DNA of 64,000 bases. Origin: Sphingobium sufflavum (lineage in GTDB: Bacteria > Pseudomonadota > Alphaproteobacteria > Sphingomonadales > Sphingomonadaceae). The notes below the pieces were generated by a model, which was given only the letters and a program-made list of their open reading frames with translations, made no database searches and was not told the origin of the DNA. The position numbers and the translations under genes are program-made. The stretch is taken from assembly GCF_021403115.1 (NCBI RefSeq), contig NZ_JAJSSH010000010.1, positions 150,944 through 214,943 on the forward strand, written 5' to 3'. Of this stretch, positions 40,509-50,901 are shown piece after piece (positions within the stretch are counted from its first letter, which is position 1; each line of letters starts with the position of its first letter).

Positions 40509-41396
40509 ATGTTCTTGGAGAGACTGCCCGGTAAAGTTGTCAGCGCGACCGCCTTTGTCCGAAATTTCGGCGCCTATGCCCGCAACGCGGGGAGCGAGCC
40601 GATCCATATCCTCAACCATGGTCGCCCGGCGTGGTCGCTCATCACCACCGACTATCTCAATCGGCTGGCGAAGGCGGGGGCAGGGGGAAGTGAGCAGGAC
40701 AGGGTCGCATTGGCCATGATCCTCGACACGATCCCGACACTGGTCATCATGACGGACGGCGACCTTCAGATCGTACGGATCAACTCGGCGGCCCGCCATG
40801 CGCTGCGCGTCGGAGACGAGGATGTGCATGGAACGTCGCTGTCCAGCCTGATCGCGGACCAGCGTTATCAGTTCGTCCTGCGCGCGGTGGAACGGGTGGG
40901 GCAGACCGGCATCACCGAAACGCTGGACGTGGATACGGTGAATGCGCCGCCGCGGACCTATCATGTGAAGGTCGAGCGCCATGCCGAGGGGGTCGCGATC
41001 TTTGCGGACGAGACCACGGCTCAGACGCTGGTGCGGGATCGCTATGCCGTTGCCGACGCCTATGAAGATCTGATGGATGCGCTGCCCGGCCTGGCGCGGG
41101 GGACGATCAATGCGCGCGGCGTGATCGCCACCGCGTCACAGGCGCTGGCCGACCTGGTACAGACCGATCCGGTGAAGATCGCAGGCATGCGCCTGTCCTC
41201 GCTGTTCCATACGTCGGTGCGGACCGACGTGGCGGACGCCATAGAGAAGATGCTGAACGACCGCATCCCCTTCACCATCCCGGCCAAGTTGCAGGCGGGC
41301 GGAATCGAGACGATGGCGGTGATGCTGAGCGCCGCGCCCCATCCGGCGCATGGCAAGCATGACGGGGCCATCTTTCTGCTCCAGAAGCAGATGTAG
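40509..41396 (+). CDS. Antitoxin-like (Phd/YefM) N-terminus fused to PAS-like domains
   Basis: Residues 1-55 of this 295-aa protein (VVSATAFVRNFGAYARNAG..., PIHILNHGRPAWSLITTDYLNRL) follow the Phd/YefM antitoxin fold pattern: start strand, helix, a basic-Gly-Arg-Pro turn, then a strand and helix. Residues ~68-185 form a PAS domain (ILDTIPTLVIMTDGDLQIVRINSAARHAL). Residues ~200-295 look like a second PAS-like domain. No kinase, GGDEF or toxin follows. The likely role is a sensor-type transcription regulator. AAGGGG lies 7 nt before ATG 40509. It is divergent from the YadA-like adhesin. Confidence 0.7.
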   Translation: MFLERLPGKVVSATAFVRNFGAYARNAGSEPIHILNHGRPAWSLITTDYLNRLAKAGAGGSEQDRVALAMILDTIPTLVIMTDGDLQIVRINSAARHALRVGDEDVHGTSLSSLIADQRYQFVLRAVERVGQTGITETLDVDTVNAPPRTYHVKVERHAEGVAIFADETTAQTLVRDRYAVADAYEDLMDALPGLARGTINARGVIATASQALADLVQTDPVKIAGMRLSSLFHTSVRTDVADAIEKMLNDRIPFTIPAKLQAGGIETMAVMLSAAPHPAHGKHDGAIFLLQKQM

Positions 41397-41746
41397 CGAC
41401 AGGGGCCTCTGGCGACAGGAGAAGGGGCAGGAGGGCGCGGGCGTCCCCCGTTCCCTCCGACTGTCGCATTTCCTGTGGGGGAAAGGCGCGCGGGGCGTCC
41501 CGAAATAATTCTCCTCTGTTACCGTTTTTCGCGATACTATCTGCGGCGGACAGGCCCCAAAACAGGCCGTCCGCCGCGCGTTGCGTGCAAATTTGCAGAA
41601 CCGGGCCAGCCGTTCTATGAAGAACGGTCGCGATGGCACGTGGAAACTCGGCCGCAATCGAGTCTTCCCTCGCGGCCCCGATTATGTATAGCGCGCACGC
41701 TTAAAGAACCGATCCGTCAGGGTCGATACGGAGGATGAGACGCGGG
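41397..41746. other. Intergenic region before gltB with hairpin
   Basis: No gene is seen in these 350 nt. A hairpin at 41543-41577 pairs GCGGCGGACAGGCC with GGCCGTCCGCCGC (one bulged A) around an 8-nt loop. It lacks a T-tract and may be a terminator relic or part of the gltB leader. Confidence 0.5.
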
Positions 41747-44700
41747 ATGAGTTATCCGGCAAACCAGGGTTTGTACGATTCGCGCAACGAGCATGACGCT
41801 TGCGGCGTCGGTTTCATTGCGAATATTCGTGGGGAAAAGTCCAACGAGGTCGTCCAGCACGGCCTCCAGATCCTGATCAATATCGACCATCGCGGTGCGG
41901 TGGGCGCCGATCCGCTTCTGGGCGATGGCGCGGGTATCCTGATCCAGATTCCGGACGCGCTGCTGCGCGACTGGGCGACGGGCGCTGGACTGACGCTGCC
42001 GCAGCCGGGCGACTATGGCGTCGCCATGTGCTTCCTGCCGCGCGATGACGCCTCGCGCGATTTCGCCGTCTCGCATTTCGAGAAGCTGATCGCCAAGGAA
42101 GGCCAGACGCTGATCGGCTGGCGCGACGTGCCGGTGAACCTGGATGGCCTGGGCCAGACCGTGCTGGACGAGAGGCCGACGATCCGTCAGGCCATCATCG
42201 GCCGCGGCGAGGATTGCGCCGATCAGGATGCGTTCGAGCGCAAGCTGCTGGTCATCCGCAAGCAGACGCTGAACCCGATCGACGATCTGGGCACCAAACA
42301 TAACCTGCCCGGCCTGCCCGATTTCTACATGCCGTCCATGTCGACGCGCACGGTGGTCTATAAGGGCTTGTTGCTCGCGGGTCAGGTCGGCAGCTTCTAC
42401 ACCGACCTGTCGAACCCGCTGTGCACATCGGCGCTGGCGCTGGTGCATCAGCGTTTCTCGACCAACACCTTCCCCAGCTGGAAGCTGGCGCACCCCTATC
42501 GTTACATCGCCCATAATGGCGAGATCAACACGGTGCGCGGCAACGTCAACTGGATGAACGCGCGCCGCCGTGCGATGGAATCGGAGCTGCTGGGCGCCGA
42601 CCTCGACAAGATGTGGCCGATCATCCCGCACGGTCAGTCGGATACGGCGTGCCTCGACAACGCCCTCGAACTGCTGGTCGCGGGCGGATACAGCCTCGTC
42701 CATGCGATGATGATGCTGGTGCCGGAAGCCTGGGCGGGCAATCCGCTGATGGACCCCGCGCGCAAGGCGTTCTACGAATATCATGCCGCGCTGATGGAGC
42801 CATGGGACGGCCCCGCCGCCGTGGCCTTCACCGACGGACGCCAGATCGGCGCGACGCTGGACCGCAATGGCCTGCGTCCTGCGCGCTTCATCGTCACGAA
42901 GGATGGCTTTGTCGTGTGCGCCTCCGAATCCGGCGTTCTGCCGATCCCGGAGGAGAATATCGACCGCAAATGGCGGCTCCAGCCCGGCAAGATGCTGCTC
43001 ATCGACATGGAAGAGGGTCGCATCATCGAGGATGAGGAGATCAAGGCCAGCCTTGCCTCCGCCAAGCCCTATGCCAAGTGGCTGGACCAGAACCAGTATA
43101 AGCTGAAGGATCTGGAAGTCGTGGAGGCGCAGGACGCGCACCACCTGCCCAACGATCCCGACAGCCTGCTGCACCGTCAGCAGGCGTTCGGCTATACCCA
43201 GGAAGACACGCAGAAATTCCTGGAGCCGATGGCGCGCAACGGCGAAGACCCGATCGGGTCGATGGGCACCGATACGCCTATCGCTGTGCTGTCCAGCAAG
43301 TCGCGGCTGCTCTACGACTATTTCAAGCAGAATTTCGCGCAGGTCACGAACCCGCCCATCGATCCGATCCGCGAGGAACTGGTCATGTCGCTGGTGTCGA
43401 TGATCGGCCCGCGTCCCAATCTGCTGGGCCGTCAGGCGGGCACGCATCGGCGGCTGGAGGTGGATCAGCCGATCCTGACCAACACCGACCTGGCGAAGAT
43501 CCGCTCGGCGGAGGCATCGCTCGACGGTGCGTTCCGAACCGCGACGATCGACATCACCTGGGATGCCGCAACCGGCGCCGCCGGTTTGCAGCAGGCCATC
43601 AAGGAGATGTGCTGGGTCGCGACCGAGGCCGTGCTGGCCGATAAGAACATCCTGATCCTGTCGGACCGGGCGCAGGGCGCCTATCGCATCGCCATGCCTG
43701 CACTGCTCGCCACGGCAGCCGTGCACCATCACCTCGTCCGGCAGGGCCTGCGCATGCAGACCGGCCTGGTCGTGGAGACGGGCGAGGCGCGCGAAGTGCA
43801 TCATTTCTGCGCGCTCGCGGGCTATGGCGCGGAGGCGGTCAATCCCTATCTGGCGTTCGACACGCTGGAACAGATCCGCGTTCGCCAGAACCTGCCCGTC
43901 AGTGCCTATGACGTGCAGAAAAACTATGTGAAGGCGGTCGGCAAGGGCATCCTGAAGGTCATGTCCAAGATGGGCATCTCGACCTACCAGAGCTATTGCG
44001 GCGCGCAGATTTTCGACGCCATCGGCCTGTCGACGGCGTTCGTGGACAAATATTTCACCGGCACCGCGACGACCATCGAAGGCATCGGCCTCGACGAAGT
44101 GGCCGAGGAGACGGTGCGCCGTCATGCGGCTGCCTATGGCGACAACCCCATCTATCGCAACATGCTGGATGTGGGCGGGGCCTATGCCTATCGCGTGCGT
44201 GGCGAGGAGCATGCCTGGACGCCGACCAGCATCGCGGACCTGCAACATGCCGTTCGCGGCAACAGCCAGGACCGCTACGCCGAGTTCGCTCACTCGATCA
44301 ACGAGCAGGCGGAGCGGATGCTGACCATTCGCGGCCTGATGGACCTGAAGAAGGCGGACAAGCCGCTGGACATCAGCGAAGTCGAACCCGCCGTGGACAT
44401 CGTCAAGCGGTTTGCGACCGGCGCGATGAGCTATGGCTCGATCAGCTGGGAAGCGCACACCACGCTGGCCGTGGCGATGAACCGCATCGGCGGCAAGTCG
44501 AACACGGGCGAGGGCGGCGAAGACCCGGTGCGGTTCAAGCCGATGCCGAACGGCGATTCCATGCGCTCCTCGATCAAGCAGGTCGCGTCGGGTCGCTTCG
44601 GCGTCACCGCCGAATATCTGGTCAACGCTGACGACATCCAGATCAAGATGGCGCAGGGCGCAAAGCCCGGCGAGGGTGGCCAGTTGCCCGGTGACAAGGT

Positions 44701-46390
44701 GGACAAGACCATCGGCGCAACCCGGCACTCCACGCCGGGCGTGGGCCTGATCTCGCCCCCGCCGCATCATGACATTTATTCGATCGAGGATCTGGCGCAA
44801 CTTATCCACGACCTGAAGAACGTCAACACCGGCGCGCGCATCTCCGTGAAGCTCGTGTCCGAAGTGGGCGTGGGTACGGTCGCGGCGGGCGTGTCGAAGG
44901 CGCGGGCGGACCATGTTACCATTTCGGGTTATGAAGGCGGCACGGGTGCATCCCCGCTGACCTCGCTGACCCACGCGGGCAGCCCGTGGGAGATCGGCCT
45001 GGCGGAGACGCAGCAGACGCTGCTGCTCAACGGTCTGCGCTCGCGCATCGTGGTGCAGGTCGATGGCGGCCTGCGGACCGGCCGCGACGTGGCGATCGGC
45101 GCTCTGCTGGGCGCGGAGGAGTTTGGCTTTGCCACGGCACCTTTGATTGCAGCGGGTTGTATCATGATGCGCAAATGCCATCTGAACACTTGCCCGGTCG
45201 GCGTGGCGACCCAGGACCCGGTCCTGCGCGCGCGCTTCACCGGCCAGCCGGAACATGTCATCAACTATTTCTTCTTCGTTGCCGAGGAACTGCGCCAGAT
45301 CATGGCGGAGATGGGCTTCCGCACGCTGGAGGAGATGGTGGGCCGGGTCGACCGGGTCGACATGAAGAAGGCGATCACCCATTGGAAGGCGCATGGCGTC
45401 GACCTGACCAAGCTGCTCTATCAAGCGCCGCCAGCGTTCGGTAACAGCCTGTATAATACGGGAACGCAGGATCATGGGCTGGAGCATGCGCTCGATAATG
45501 AGCTGATCGCGGCGGCCCTGCCCGCACTCGACAATGGTGCGCCGGTGCAGATCGAGCGCAAGGTGGTGAACATCAACCGCACCGTGGGCGCGATGCTTTC
45601 CGGTGAAGTTGCCAAGCGTTATGGCCATGCCGGCCTGCCCGACAACAGCATTACCGTGCGTTTGCAGGGTGTTGCAGGGCAGAGCTTCGGTGCGTTCCTG
45701 GCGCATGGCGTCACGCTGGAACTGACCGGCGACGCCAATGACTATGTCGGCAAGGGGCTGTCGGGTGGCCGCGTGATTGTGCGTCCCCCGGTGAATGTGG
45801 AACGTGATCCGTCAGCGAACATCATCGTCGGCAATACGGTCCTGTTCGGCGCCATCGCGGGCGAGGCCTATTTCAATGGCGTCGGCGGCGAGCGGTTCGC
45901 GGTCCGCAATTCGGGCGCGGTCGCGGTGGTCGAGGGCACCGGCGATCATGGCTGCGAATATATGACCGGCGGCGTGGTGACGGTGCTGGGCATGACCGGC
46001 CGCAATTTCGCGGCAGGCATGTCGGGCGGCATCGCCTATGTCTATGACGAGGATGGCCTGTTCCGTGAACGCTGCAACCTCGCCATGGTCGATGTCGAGA
46101 CGATCGACGCGGCCCGTGACGAGGAGGACGGCTCTGGCCGCCCAACGCAGCGGTCCAATGGCGTGAACAACAATGGCATGGGCGACATGCTGCGCCACGA
46201 CGCGGAACGCCTGCGTATCCTGCTGGAGCGGCACCATCTGTACAGCGGCAGCGTGCGAGCGCGCGCCCTGCTGGACGACTGGCAGGCCACGCTGGGCAAG
46301 TTCGTCAAGGTCATGCCGCGCGACTATCGCCGCGCCTTGCAGAATCAAGAGGCCGAGCGCCTCGCCACCGCGACCATCGCGGCTGAATGA
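41747..46390 (+). CDS. gltB: Glutamate synthase (NADPH), large subunit
   Basis: This ~1547-aa enzyme converts glutamine + 2-oxoglutarate to two glutamates. The short propeptide ends before the catalytic cysteine in [14 protein letters not shown] (Cys19), the N-terminal nucleophile of the amidotransferase domain. The FMN/3Fe-4S synthase domain has [31 protein letters not shown] and the cluster cysteines [20 protein letters not shown]-terminal beta-helix domain ([16 protein letters not shown]) follows. ATG 41747 is preferred: GGAGG abuts an earlier ATG (41735) with no spacing. Confidence 0.96.
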   Translation: MSYPANQGLYDSRNEHDACGVGFIANIRGEKSNEVVQHGLQILINIDHRGAVGADPLLGDGAGILIQIPDALLRDWATGAGLTLPQPGDYGVAMCFLPRDDASRDFAVSHFEKLIAKEGQTLIGWRDVPVNLDGLGQTVLDERPTIRQAIIGRGEDCADQDAFERKLLVIRKQTLNPIDDLGTKHNLPGLPDFYMPSMSTRTVVYKGLLLAGQVGSFYTDLSNPLCTSALALVHQRFSTNTFPSWKLAHPYRYIAHNGEINTVRGNVNWMNARRRAMESELLGADLDKMWPIIPHGQSDTACLDNALELLVAGGYSLVHAMMMLVPEAWAGNPLMDPARKAFYEYHAALMEPWDGPAAVAFTDGRQIGATLDRNGLRPARFIVTKDGFVVCASESGVLPIPEENIDRKWRLQPGKMLLIDMEEGRIIEDEEIKASLASAKPYAKWLDQNQYKLKDLEVVEAQDAHHLPNDPDSLLHRQQAFGYTQEDTQKFLEPMARNGEDPIGSMGTDTPIAVLSSKSRLLYDYFKQNFAQVTNPPIDPIREELVMSLVSMIGPRPNLLGRQAGTHRRLEVDQPILTNTDLAKIRSAEASLDGAFRTATIDITWDAATGAAGLQQAIKEMCWVATEAVLADKNILILSDRAQGAYRIAMPALLATAAVHHHLVRQGLRMQTGLVVETGEAREVHHFCALAGYGAEAVNPYLAFDTLEQIRVRQNLPVSAYDVQKNYVKAVGKGILKVMSKMGISTYQSYCGAQIFDAIGLSTAFVDKYFTGTATTIEGIGLDEVAEETVRRHAAAYGDNPIYRNMLDVGGAYAYRVRGEEHAWTPTSIADLQHAVRGNSQDRYAEFAHSINEQAERMLTIRGLMDLKKADKPLDISEVEPAVDIVKRFATGAMSYGSISWEAHTTLAVAMNRIGGKSNTGEGGEDPVRFKPMPNGDSMRSSIKQVASGRFGVTAEYLVNADDIQIKMAQGAKPGEGGQLPGDKVDKTIGATRHSTPGVGLISPPPHHDIYSIEDLAQLIHDLKNVNTGARISVKLVSEVGVGTVAAGVSKARADHVTISGYEGGTGASPLTSLTHAGSPWEIGLAETQQTLLLNGLRSRIVVQVDGGLRTGRDVAIGALLGAEEFGFATAPLIAAGCIMMRKCHLNTCPVGVATQDPVLRARFTGQPEHVINYFFFVAEELRQIMAEMGFRTLEEMVGRVDRVDMKKAITHWKAHGVDLTKLLYQAPPAFGNSLYNTGTQDHGLEHALDNELIAAALPALDNGAPVQIERKVVNINRTVGAMLSGEVAKRYGHAGLPDNSITVRLQGVAGQSFGAFLAHGVTLELTGDANDYVGKGLSGGRVIVRPPVNVERDPSANIIVGNTVLFGAIAGEAYFNGVGGERFAVRNSGAVAVVEGTGDHGCEYMTGGVVTVLGMTGRNFAAGMSGGIAYVYDEDGLFRERCNLAMVDVETIDAARDEEDGSGRPTQRSNGVNNNGMGDMLRHDAERLRILLERHHLYSGSVRARALLDDWQATLGKFVKVMPRDYRRALQNQEAERLATATIAAE

Positions 46391-46404
46391 TCGGAGTATA
46401 AGTA

Positions 46405-47841
46405 GTGGGAAAAGCTACGGGTTTCCTGGAGATCGAGCGCAAGGAGCGCACCTATCTCCCGGCCGAGGACCGGCTGAAGAACTGGAACGAGTTCGTCGTT
46501 CCGCTGACCGAACCGGCCCTGAAGGATCAGGCGGCGCGGTGCATGAACTGCGGAATTCCGTTCTGCCATAATGGCTGTCCGGTGAACAATATCATCCCCG
46601 ACTGGAACAATCTGGTTTATGAGGATGACTGGAAGAACGCGCTGGAAGTGCTTCACAGCACGAACAACTTCCCGGAGTTTACCGGCCGCATCTGTCCCGC
46701 CCCGTGCGAGGCGGCGTGCACGCTGAACATCGAGGATACGCCAGTCACGATCAAGTCGATCGAATGTGCGATCATCGACAAGGGCTTCGACGAAGGCTGG
46801 GTCGTGCCGCAGCAGGCGCGGGTGAAGACCGGCAAGTCCATCGCCGTCGTCGGGTCCGGCCCGGCGGGCATGGCCTGTGCGCAGCAGTTGGCGCGCGCGG
46901 GGCATAGCGTGACCCTGTTCGAAAAGAACGACCGGATGGGCGGCCTGCTCCGCTATGGCATCCCCGACTTCAAGCTGGAGAAGCATCTCATCAACCGCCG
47001 TCTGGTCCAGATGGAAGCGGAGGGTGTGAGCTTCAAAACCAGCGTGGAGGTCGGCGTTCAGGTGTCGGTGGATTCGCTGCGCGAGAATTTCGACGCGGTG
47101 GTCCTGTCGGGTGGCGCAGAAAAGCCGCGCCCGCTGGAAATCCCCGGCTATGAGCTGACCGGCGTTCGCTTTGCGATGGAGTTCCTGACCCAGCAGAACA
47201 AGCGCAATGCAGGCGATGAGGAGCTGCGCGCGGCACCGCGTGGCACCATCTCGGCCAAGGGCAAGCATGTCGTCGTCATCGGTGGCGGCGACACCGGCTC
47301 AGACTGCGTGGGCACGTCCAACCGCCATGGTGCGGCATCCGTGACCCAGTTGGAGATCATGCCCAAGCCGCCGCTGAAGGAAGATAAGGCCGCAAGCTGG
47401 CCGCACTGGCCGCTCAAGCTGCGGACATCCTCCAGTCATGAAGAAGGCGCCGAGCGCGATTTCGCGGTCGTGACCAAGCGGGCCATCGGCGTGAACGGCC
47501 AGCTCACCGGCCTGGAATGTGCGCGCGTCGAATGGGTCGGCGGCAAGATGCAGGAAGTACCCGGCAGCGAATTCACGCTGAAGGCGGATCTGGTGCTGCT
47601 GGCCATGGGCTTTGTCGGTCCGATCCAGACCGGCCTGATCGAGCAGGCGAATGTCGCGCTGGACGCGCGCGGCAATGTCGCGGCCAACATGACCGACTAT
47701 ACCACCAGCCAGGAAGGCATCTTCACCTGCGGCGACATGCGTCGCGGTCAGAGCCTGGTTGTCTGGGCGATCCGTGAGGGCCGCCAGTGCGCCCGCGCGG
47801 TCGACCTACACCTGATGGGCAAGACCGACCTCCCCCGTTAA
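46405..47841 (+). CDS. gltD: Glutamate synthase (NADPH), small subunit
   Basis: This 478-aa FAD/NADPH-dependent subunit feeds electrons to GltB. The N-terminal domain has two cysteine clusters for [4Fe-4S] centres ([20 protein letters not shown] and [11 protein letters not shown]). The FAD-binding motif is [19 protein letters not shown] near residue 147 and the NADPH-binding motif is [14 protein letters not shown] near residue 288. The final FAD-contact [14 protein letters not shown] is present. The start is GTG 46405, 14 nt after gltB, and a strong hairpin terminator follows. Confidence 0.96.
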   Translation: MGKATGFLEIERKERTYLPAEDRLKNWNEFVVPLTEPALKDQAARCMNCGIPFCHNGCPVNNIIPDWNNLVYEDDWKNALEVLHSTNNFPEFTGRICPAPCEAACTLNIEDTPVTIKSIECAIIDKGFDEGWVVPQQARVKTGKSIAVVGSGPAGMACAQQLARAGHSVTLFEKNDRMGGLLRYGIPDFKLEKHLINRRLVQMEAEGVSFKTSVEVGVQVSVDSLRENFDAVVLSGGAEKPRPLEIPGYELTGVRFAMEFLTQQNKRNAGDEELRAAPRGTISAKGKHVVVIGGGDTGSDCVGTSNRHGAASVTQLEIMPKPPLKEDKAASWPHWPLKLRTSSSHEEGAERDFAVVTKRAIGVNGQLTGLECARVEWVGGKMQEVPGSEFTLKADLVLLAMGFVGPIQTGLIEQANVALDARGNVAANMTDYTTSQEGIFTCGDMRRGQSLVVWAIREGRQCARAVDLHLMGKTDLPR

Positions 47842-47871
47842 GGGGTTGCCCCGCCAAAGGGCTGGAAAAAT

Positions 47872-47915
47872 GGAAAATGGCCAGATGATGCTAGGGCGTC
47901 ATCTGGCCATTTTCC
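47872..47915. terminator. Bidirectional-looking hairpin terminator after gltD
   Basis: Two 20-nt arms with a single G-T mismatch surround a 4-nt loop (47892-47895). Both ends are AAAA/TTTT, so the stem ends in TTTTCC on either strand. It can stop gltD transcription and shield it from the convergent TetR gene. Confidence 0.88.
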
Positions 47916-48001
47916 TATCATCTGCTCTGCCTTGCCTCTTCCCTATCTGTAGCAGGATTTTCCCATTTCATAAGCTAGACCAATAAGATGGCGGGCTAAT
48001 C

Positions 48002-48652
48002 TCAGCGATAGGCTCCACCATTGGCGCTGATCCCGTCGAGCACGAAATCGACGATGGCTTCGTTGATGGCGGCTTCATCCGCAAGGCCGGGCGGGAACAT
48101 CCAGTCGCGGAACATCACGCAGGCCAGCACCGCCGCGAAGGATACGCGGACCATCAGCTTTGGCGCGACCCGTATCTCTTCCGCGCCCAGCCTGCGTTTC
48201 ATGGTCGCTGCGCCCCGGTCGAAATAGGCGGTCAGGCTGTCGATCTCGCTGACCCCCTGCATCGACCCCGGCGCATAGGTCTGCGCCACCACCAACGAGA
48301 GCAGCATGCGGCTGTGGCCGGTCAAAAACTCCTGCAATTCCGTGATGTAGCGGTGCGCGCTCTCCCGCATCGTGGCGCGATCATCGGCGCTCGCGATCTG
48401 GGTAGCCAGGAAATCGGTGAAGTGCCGGTTGAGGGGCGTGAAGATCGCCTCCCGGAACAGGTCGGCCTTGGACGCGAAATAGCGAAAGAGCTGCGCCTCC
48501 GTTACATCGGCGCGCCGGGCAATGGCGGCAGTGGTCGCGCCGGAGAAGCCGGACTGGGTGAATTCCTCCTCCGCCGCGCGGGTGATGCGGTCCATGATCT
48601 CCTCCGGCGTTCGTCTTTTGCGGCGGACGGACGCGTCGCTGGTCGAAGTCAT
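48002..48652 (-). CDS. TetR-family transcriptional regulator
   Basis: Residues ~18-65 of this 216-aa protein form a TetR helix-turn-helix (AEEEFTQSGFSGATTAAIARRADVTEAQLFRYFASKADLF, read in two parts). The C-terminal ~140 residues form the ligand-binding/dimerisation domain with no obvious relative. It is divergent from a five-gene SDR-to-isomerase cluster. Near-identical palindromes lie in the divergent promoter (48693) and before the second cluster gene (49596), and are the likely operators. It probably represses the cluster until a substrate appears (inference). Confidence 0.9.
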   Translation of the reverse strand: MTSTSDASVRRKRRTPEEIMDRITRAAEEEFTQSGFSGATTAAIARRADVTEAQLFRYFASKADLFREAIFTPLNRHFTDFLATQIASADDRATMRESAHRYITELQEFLTGHSRMLLSLVVAQTYAPGSMQGVSEIDSLTAYFDRGAATMKRRLGAEEIRVAPKLMVRVSFAAVLACVMFRDWMFPPGLADEAAINEAIVDFVLDGISANGGAYR

Positions 48653-48692
48653 GAGGTGGTGCTTTCCCTTGCTGTCGCTTGTCGGTCTTACT

Positions 48693-48708
48693 GATAGCGC
48701 ATACTATC
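48693..48708. promoter_or_regulatory. Probable TetR operator 1
   Basis: GATAGCGCATACTATC is an inverted repeat, GATAG-(6 nt)-CTATC, 41 nt upstream of the TetR gene start. It lies between the TetR and SDR genes and matches operator 2 at 14 of 16 positions. Confidence 0.7.
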
Positions 48709-48778
48709 TTGTGGATCGAGTCCGCGATGGCGGTCCGGCGAGGAGGATGAGGATGCGCAAGACTCCGCAGCGTGCCGA

Positions 48779-49564
48779 ATGATGGTGCCGGGCATGGACA
48801 TGAGCGGCCGTGTCGCCATCGTGACCGGGGGCGGAACCGGGATCGGTCGGGCGACCGCGTTGCTGTTGACTCAAATGGGCGCAGATGTGGCGATCGCCAG
48901 CCGCAGCGCGGCGCCGCTGGGGGAGGCCGCGAAGGCCATTGCGGATGCCACGGGCCGACGATGCATCGCCGTGCCGACCGATGTGCGGGAGGAGGAACAG
49001 GTCGTCGCGCTGGTGGAGGCCTGCGTGGCGAGGCTGGGGCGTGTCGACATCCTCGTCAACAATGCAGGCGGCACGCGCATGATTCCGCTGACCGAGATTT
49101 CGACGAAACTGTGGGAGCGGAGTTTCGATCTGAACGCCACCGCCGCCTATTTTGCGACGCGCGAAGTAGGTCGGCATTTTATCACGCAAAAATCAGGTGT
49201 TATCGTCAATATCTCGTCCATGGCGGGGGTGCATGGGGTGAAGGGCGGGGCGCATTATGCCGCGTCCAAGGCGGCGCTCCAGATGTTCACCCGCGTCACC
49301 GCCGCCGAGTGGGGGCGATATGGTATACGCTGCAACTGCGTCGCACCCGGCATGATCGCGACCGAACTGGCGCGGGCGGCGTGGGATGAGGCGGGGATCG
49401 ACATGGCGGCAGGCGTACCTTCCGTCCCGTTGTGCCGTGCGGGGACGCCGGAGGAGGTAGCGGCGGCCATCGTCTTCCTGGCCAGCGACGCCGCATCCTA
49501 TATCAGCGGGGAGACTTTGGCGGTGGCTGGCGGCCCCGATATGGGTGGCATCGCCGATCTATGA
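48779..49564 (+). CDS. Short-chain dehydrogenase/reductase
   Basis: This 261-aa NAD(P)-dependent oxidoreductase has the classical SDR motifs: cofactor loop TGGGTGIGRATA near residue 17, NNAGG near residue 95, and a catalytic Ser in IVNISSMAGVHG. The YAASKAAL motif gives Tyr and Lys, and the C-terminal SYISGETLAVAGG closes the fold. It probably oxidises a hydroxyl of the cluster's substrate. It leads the cluster, divergent from the TetR gene. Several in-frame ATGs (48779, 48794, 48800) make the exact start uncertain. Confidence 0.9.
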   Translation: MMVPGMDMSGRVAIVTGGGTGIGRATALLLTQMGADVAIASRSAAPLGEAAKAIADATGRRCIAVPTDVREEEQVVALVEACVARLGRVDILVNNAGGTRMIPLTEISTKLWERSFDLNATAAYFATREVGRHFITQKSGVIVNISSMAGVHGVKGGAHYAASKAALQMFTRVTAAEWGRYGIRCNCVAPGMIATELARAAWDEAGIDMAAGVPSVPLCRAGTPEEVAAAIVFLASDAASYISGETLAVAGGPDMGGIADL

Positions 49565-49595
49565 TGGGCGTTCCATGGGACTTGCCAGCAATAAA

Positions 49596-49611
49596 GATAG
49601 TGAATACTATC
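49596..49611. promoter_or_regulatory. Probable TetR operator 2
   Basis: GATAGTGAATACTATC is a perfect 6-bp inverted repeat around GAAT, lying 32 nt after the SDR stop and 110 nt before the DUF1214-like gene. It matches operator 1 at 14 of 16 positions, suggesting a second regulated promoter inside the cluster. Confidence 0.7.
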
Positions 49612-49720
49612 ATATGAGTCGGCCGGGCAGGCTGGTGTGTTCTTCACGCAAAGAGGATGTAGTCGGCGCGGCAGTGCCTGGTTGCCCCTCAGCGGTTTCA
49701 CGATTTGGCGAGGCATTGGC

Positions 49721-50896
49721 ATGAGCGGCATCGGTCCTACGATCTTGGAATATCTCACCGATCTGGAGGGGGCGGTCGGCGAGTTGGCCAACACCTGGCA
49801 CCCGGACGATCCCACCTATCGGGCGGACGTGTACCGCCAGACGATGGCGAGTTTCTCCTACAGCTATTTCGCCTATTTCCATGCCACGCCGGAGCATCCC
49901 GACTGGTCGCCGTTGTGGAACCCGGTCTACACGTTGCAACCCAACCCGGACGATATCTACACCTACAGCCCGATCCGGGGCGATCTCAGCTATCGGGTCA
50001 GCGGCAACCGGGGAACGGTGCATATCTTGAGCTTCACCAGCCAGCGGCACATGTCGGGCATGGTGGACGATATCAGCATGATCGGCGGTCATAACGAGAT
50101 TGACGATGCCGACATCGTATTCGAACCCAATGGCGATTTCGAGATACTCTTCAGTGCAGAGCGTCCTGCCGGGCATCACGGCAATTGGGCGCCGATACAC
50201 CCGGAGGCGACGGGCCTGTTTACCCGCTTTCGCATGTATGACTGGGAGCGGGAAGTGGACCCGGTGCTGTCCATCGAATGTCTGGACCCGGTCGGTCCCA
50301 AGCCACGGCTGACGCAGGCGGACATCGTGGCGCGTATTCAGGAAATGGCGAAATTTCCGATGCGTAAGACCAAAAGCTATTACCGGTTGCAAAATGCGGT
50401 GAAGGATGCGGTGGGCTTCAATGTCTTTCAGCCGATCCGCATGAAGGGTGCGCTGGCCAAGCAGGTGTATTGGCCCGCCTGTTTCCAGTTTGAGGAGGAT
50501 GAGGCGCTGGTGATCGAGACGGAGATTCCAGGCCATGCGCCGTATTGGAATATCCAGCTCAACGATCCCTATTTCAACGCGCTCGAATATGTCTACCGCA
50601 CCAGCAGCACCAATGGCGCGATGGCGACAGTGTCGTCGGATGGGAAGTTCCGCGCCATCATCTCCCTGACCGATCCCGGCGTGCCGAACTGGCTGGACCC
50701 GGCAGGGTATAAGGAGGGCGGAATCTATGGCCGCTGGTATGATTGTGACAGCGAGCCCCTGCCCACCATCACGCGGGTCAAGCTGGCGGCGCTGCGCGAC
50801 CATCTGCCGCCGGACACGCCGGTCGTGACGGCGGAGGAGCGGGCGGACGAACTGCGCCGCCGCGTCCGAGCCTGCCAGCGCCGCCGCCGCTGGTAA
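49721..50896 (+). CDS. DUF1214-like protein
   Basis: This 391-aa soluble protein has no signal peptide. The C-terminal half contains APYWNIQLNDPYFNALEYVYR and a terminal block (AIISLTDPGVPNWLDPAGY, YGRWYDC) that resembles DUF1214 proteins, a family of unknown chemistry. The N-terminus is rich in aromatic residues (YSYFAYFHATPEHPDW). GAGG lies 8 nt before ATG 49721. It follows operator 2 and is 5 nt from the sulfotransferase gene. The family call is moderate; the function is unknown. Confidence 0.55.
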   Translation: MSGIGPTILEYLTDLEGAVGELANTWHPDDPTYRADVYRQTMASFSYSYFAYFHATPEHPDWSPLWNPVYTLQPNPDDIYTYSPIRGDLSYRVSGNRGTVHILSFTSQRHMSGMVDDISMIGGHNEIDDADIVFEPNGDFEILFSAERPAGHHGNWAPIHPEATGLFTRFRMYDWEREVDPVLSIECLDPVGPKPRLTQADIVARIQEMAKFPMRKTKSYYRLQNAVKDAVGFNVFQPIRMKGALAKQVYWPACFQFEEDEALVIETEIPGHAPYWNIQLNDPYFNALEYVYRTSSTNGAMATVSSDGKFRAIISLTDPGVPNWLDPAGYKEGGIYGRWYDCDSEPLPTITRVKLAALRDHLPPDTPVVTAEERADELRRRVRACQRRRRW

Positions 50897-50901
50897 TCGC
50901 C

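Noticed and set aside
40294..40719. ORF overlapping the start of the PAS gene in another frame
   Set aside because: It covers the non-coding control region and then runs out of frame through a gene with clear domains; no independent support.
41534..41542. ATACTATCT before gltB, matching half of the TetR operator
   Set aside because: The complementary GATAG half-site is missing and gltB has no link to the cluster, so it is most likely chance.
41717..45706. 1329-codon open frame antisense to gltB
   Set aside because: It lies wholly opposite a perfect glutamate synthase gene, its product is Arg/His/Gln-rich without any motif, and long antisense frames are expected in GC-rich coding DNA.
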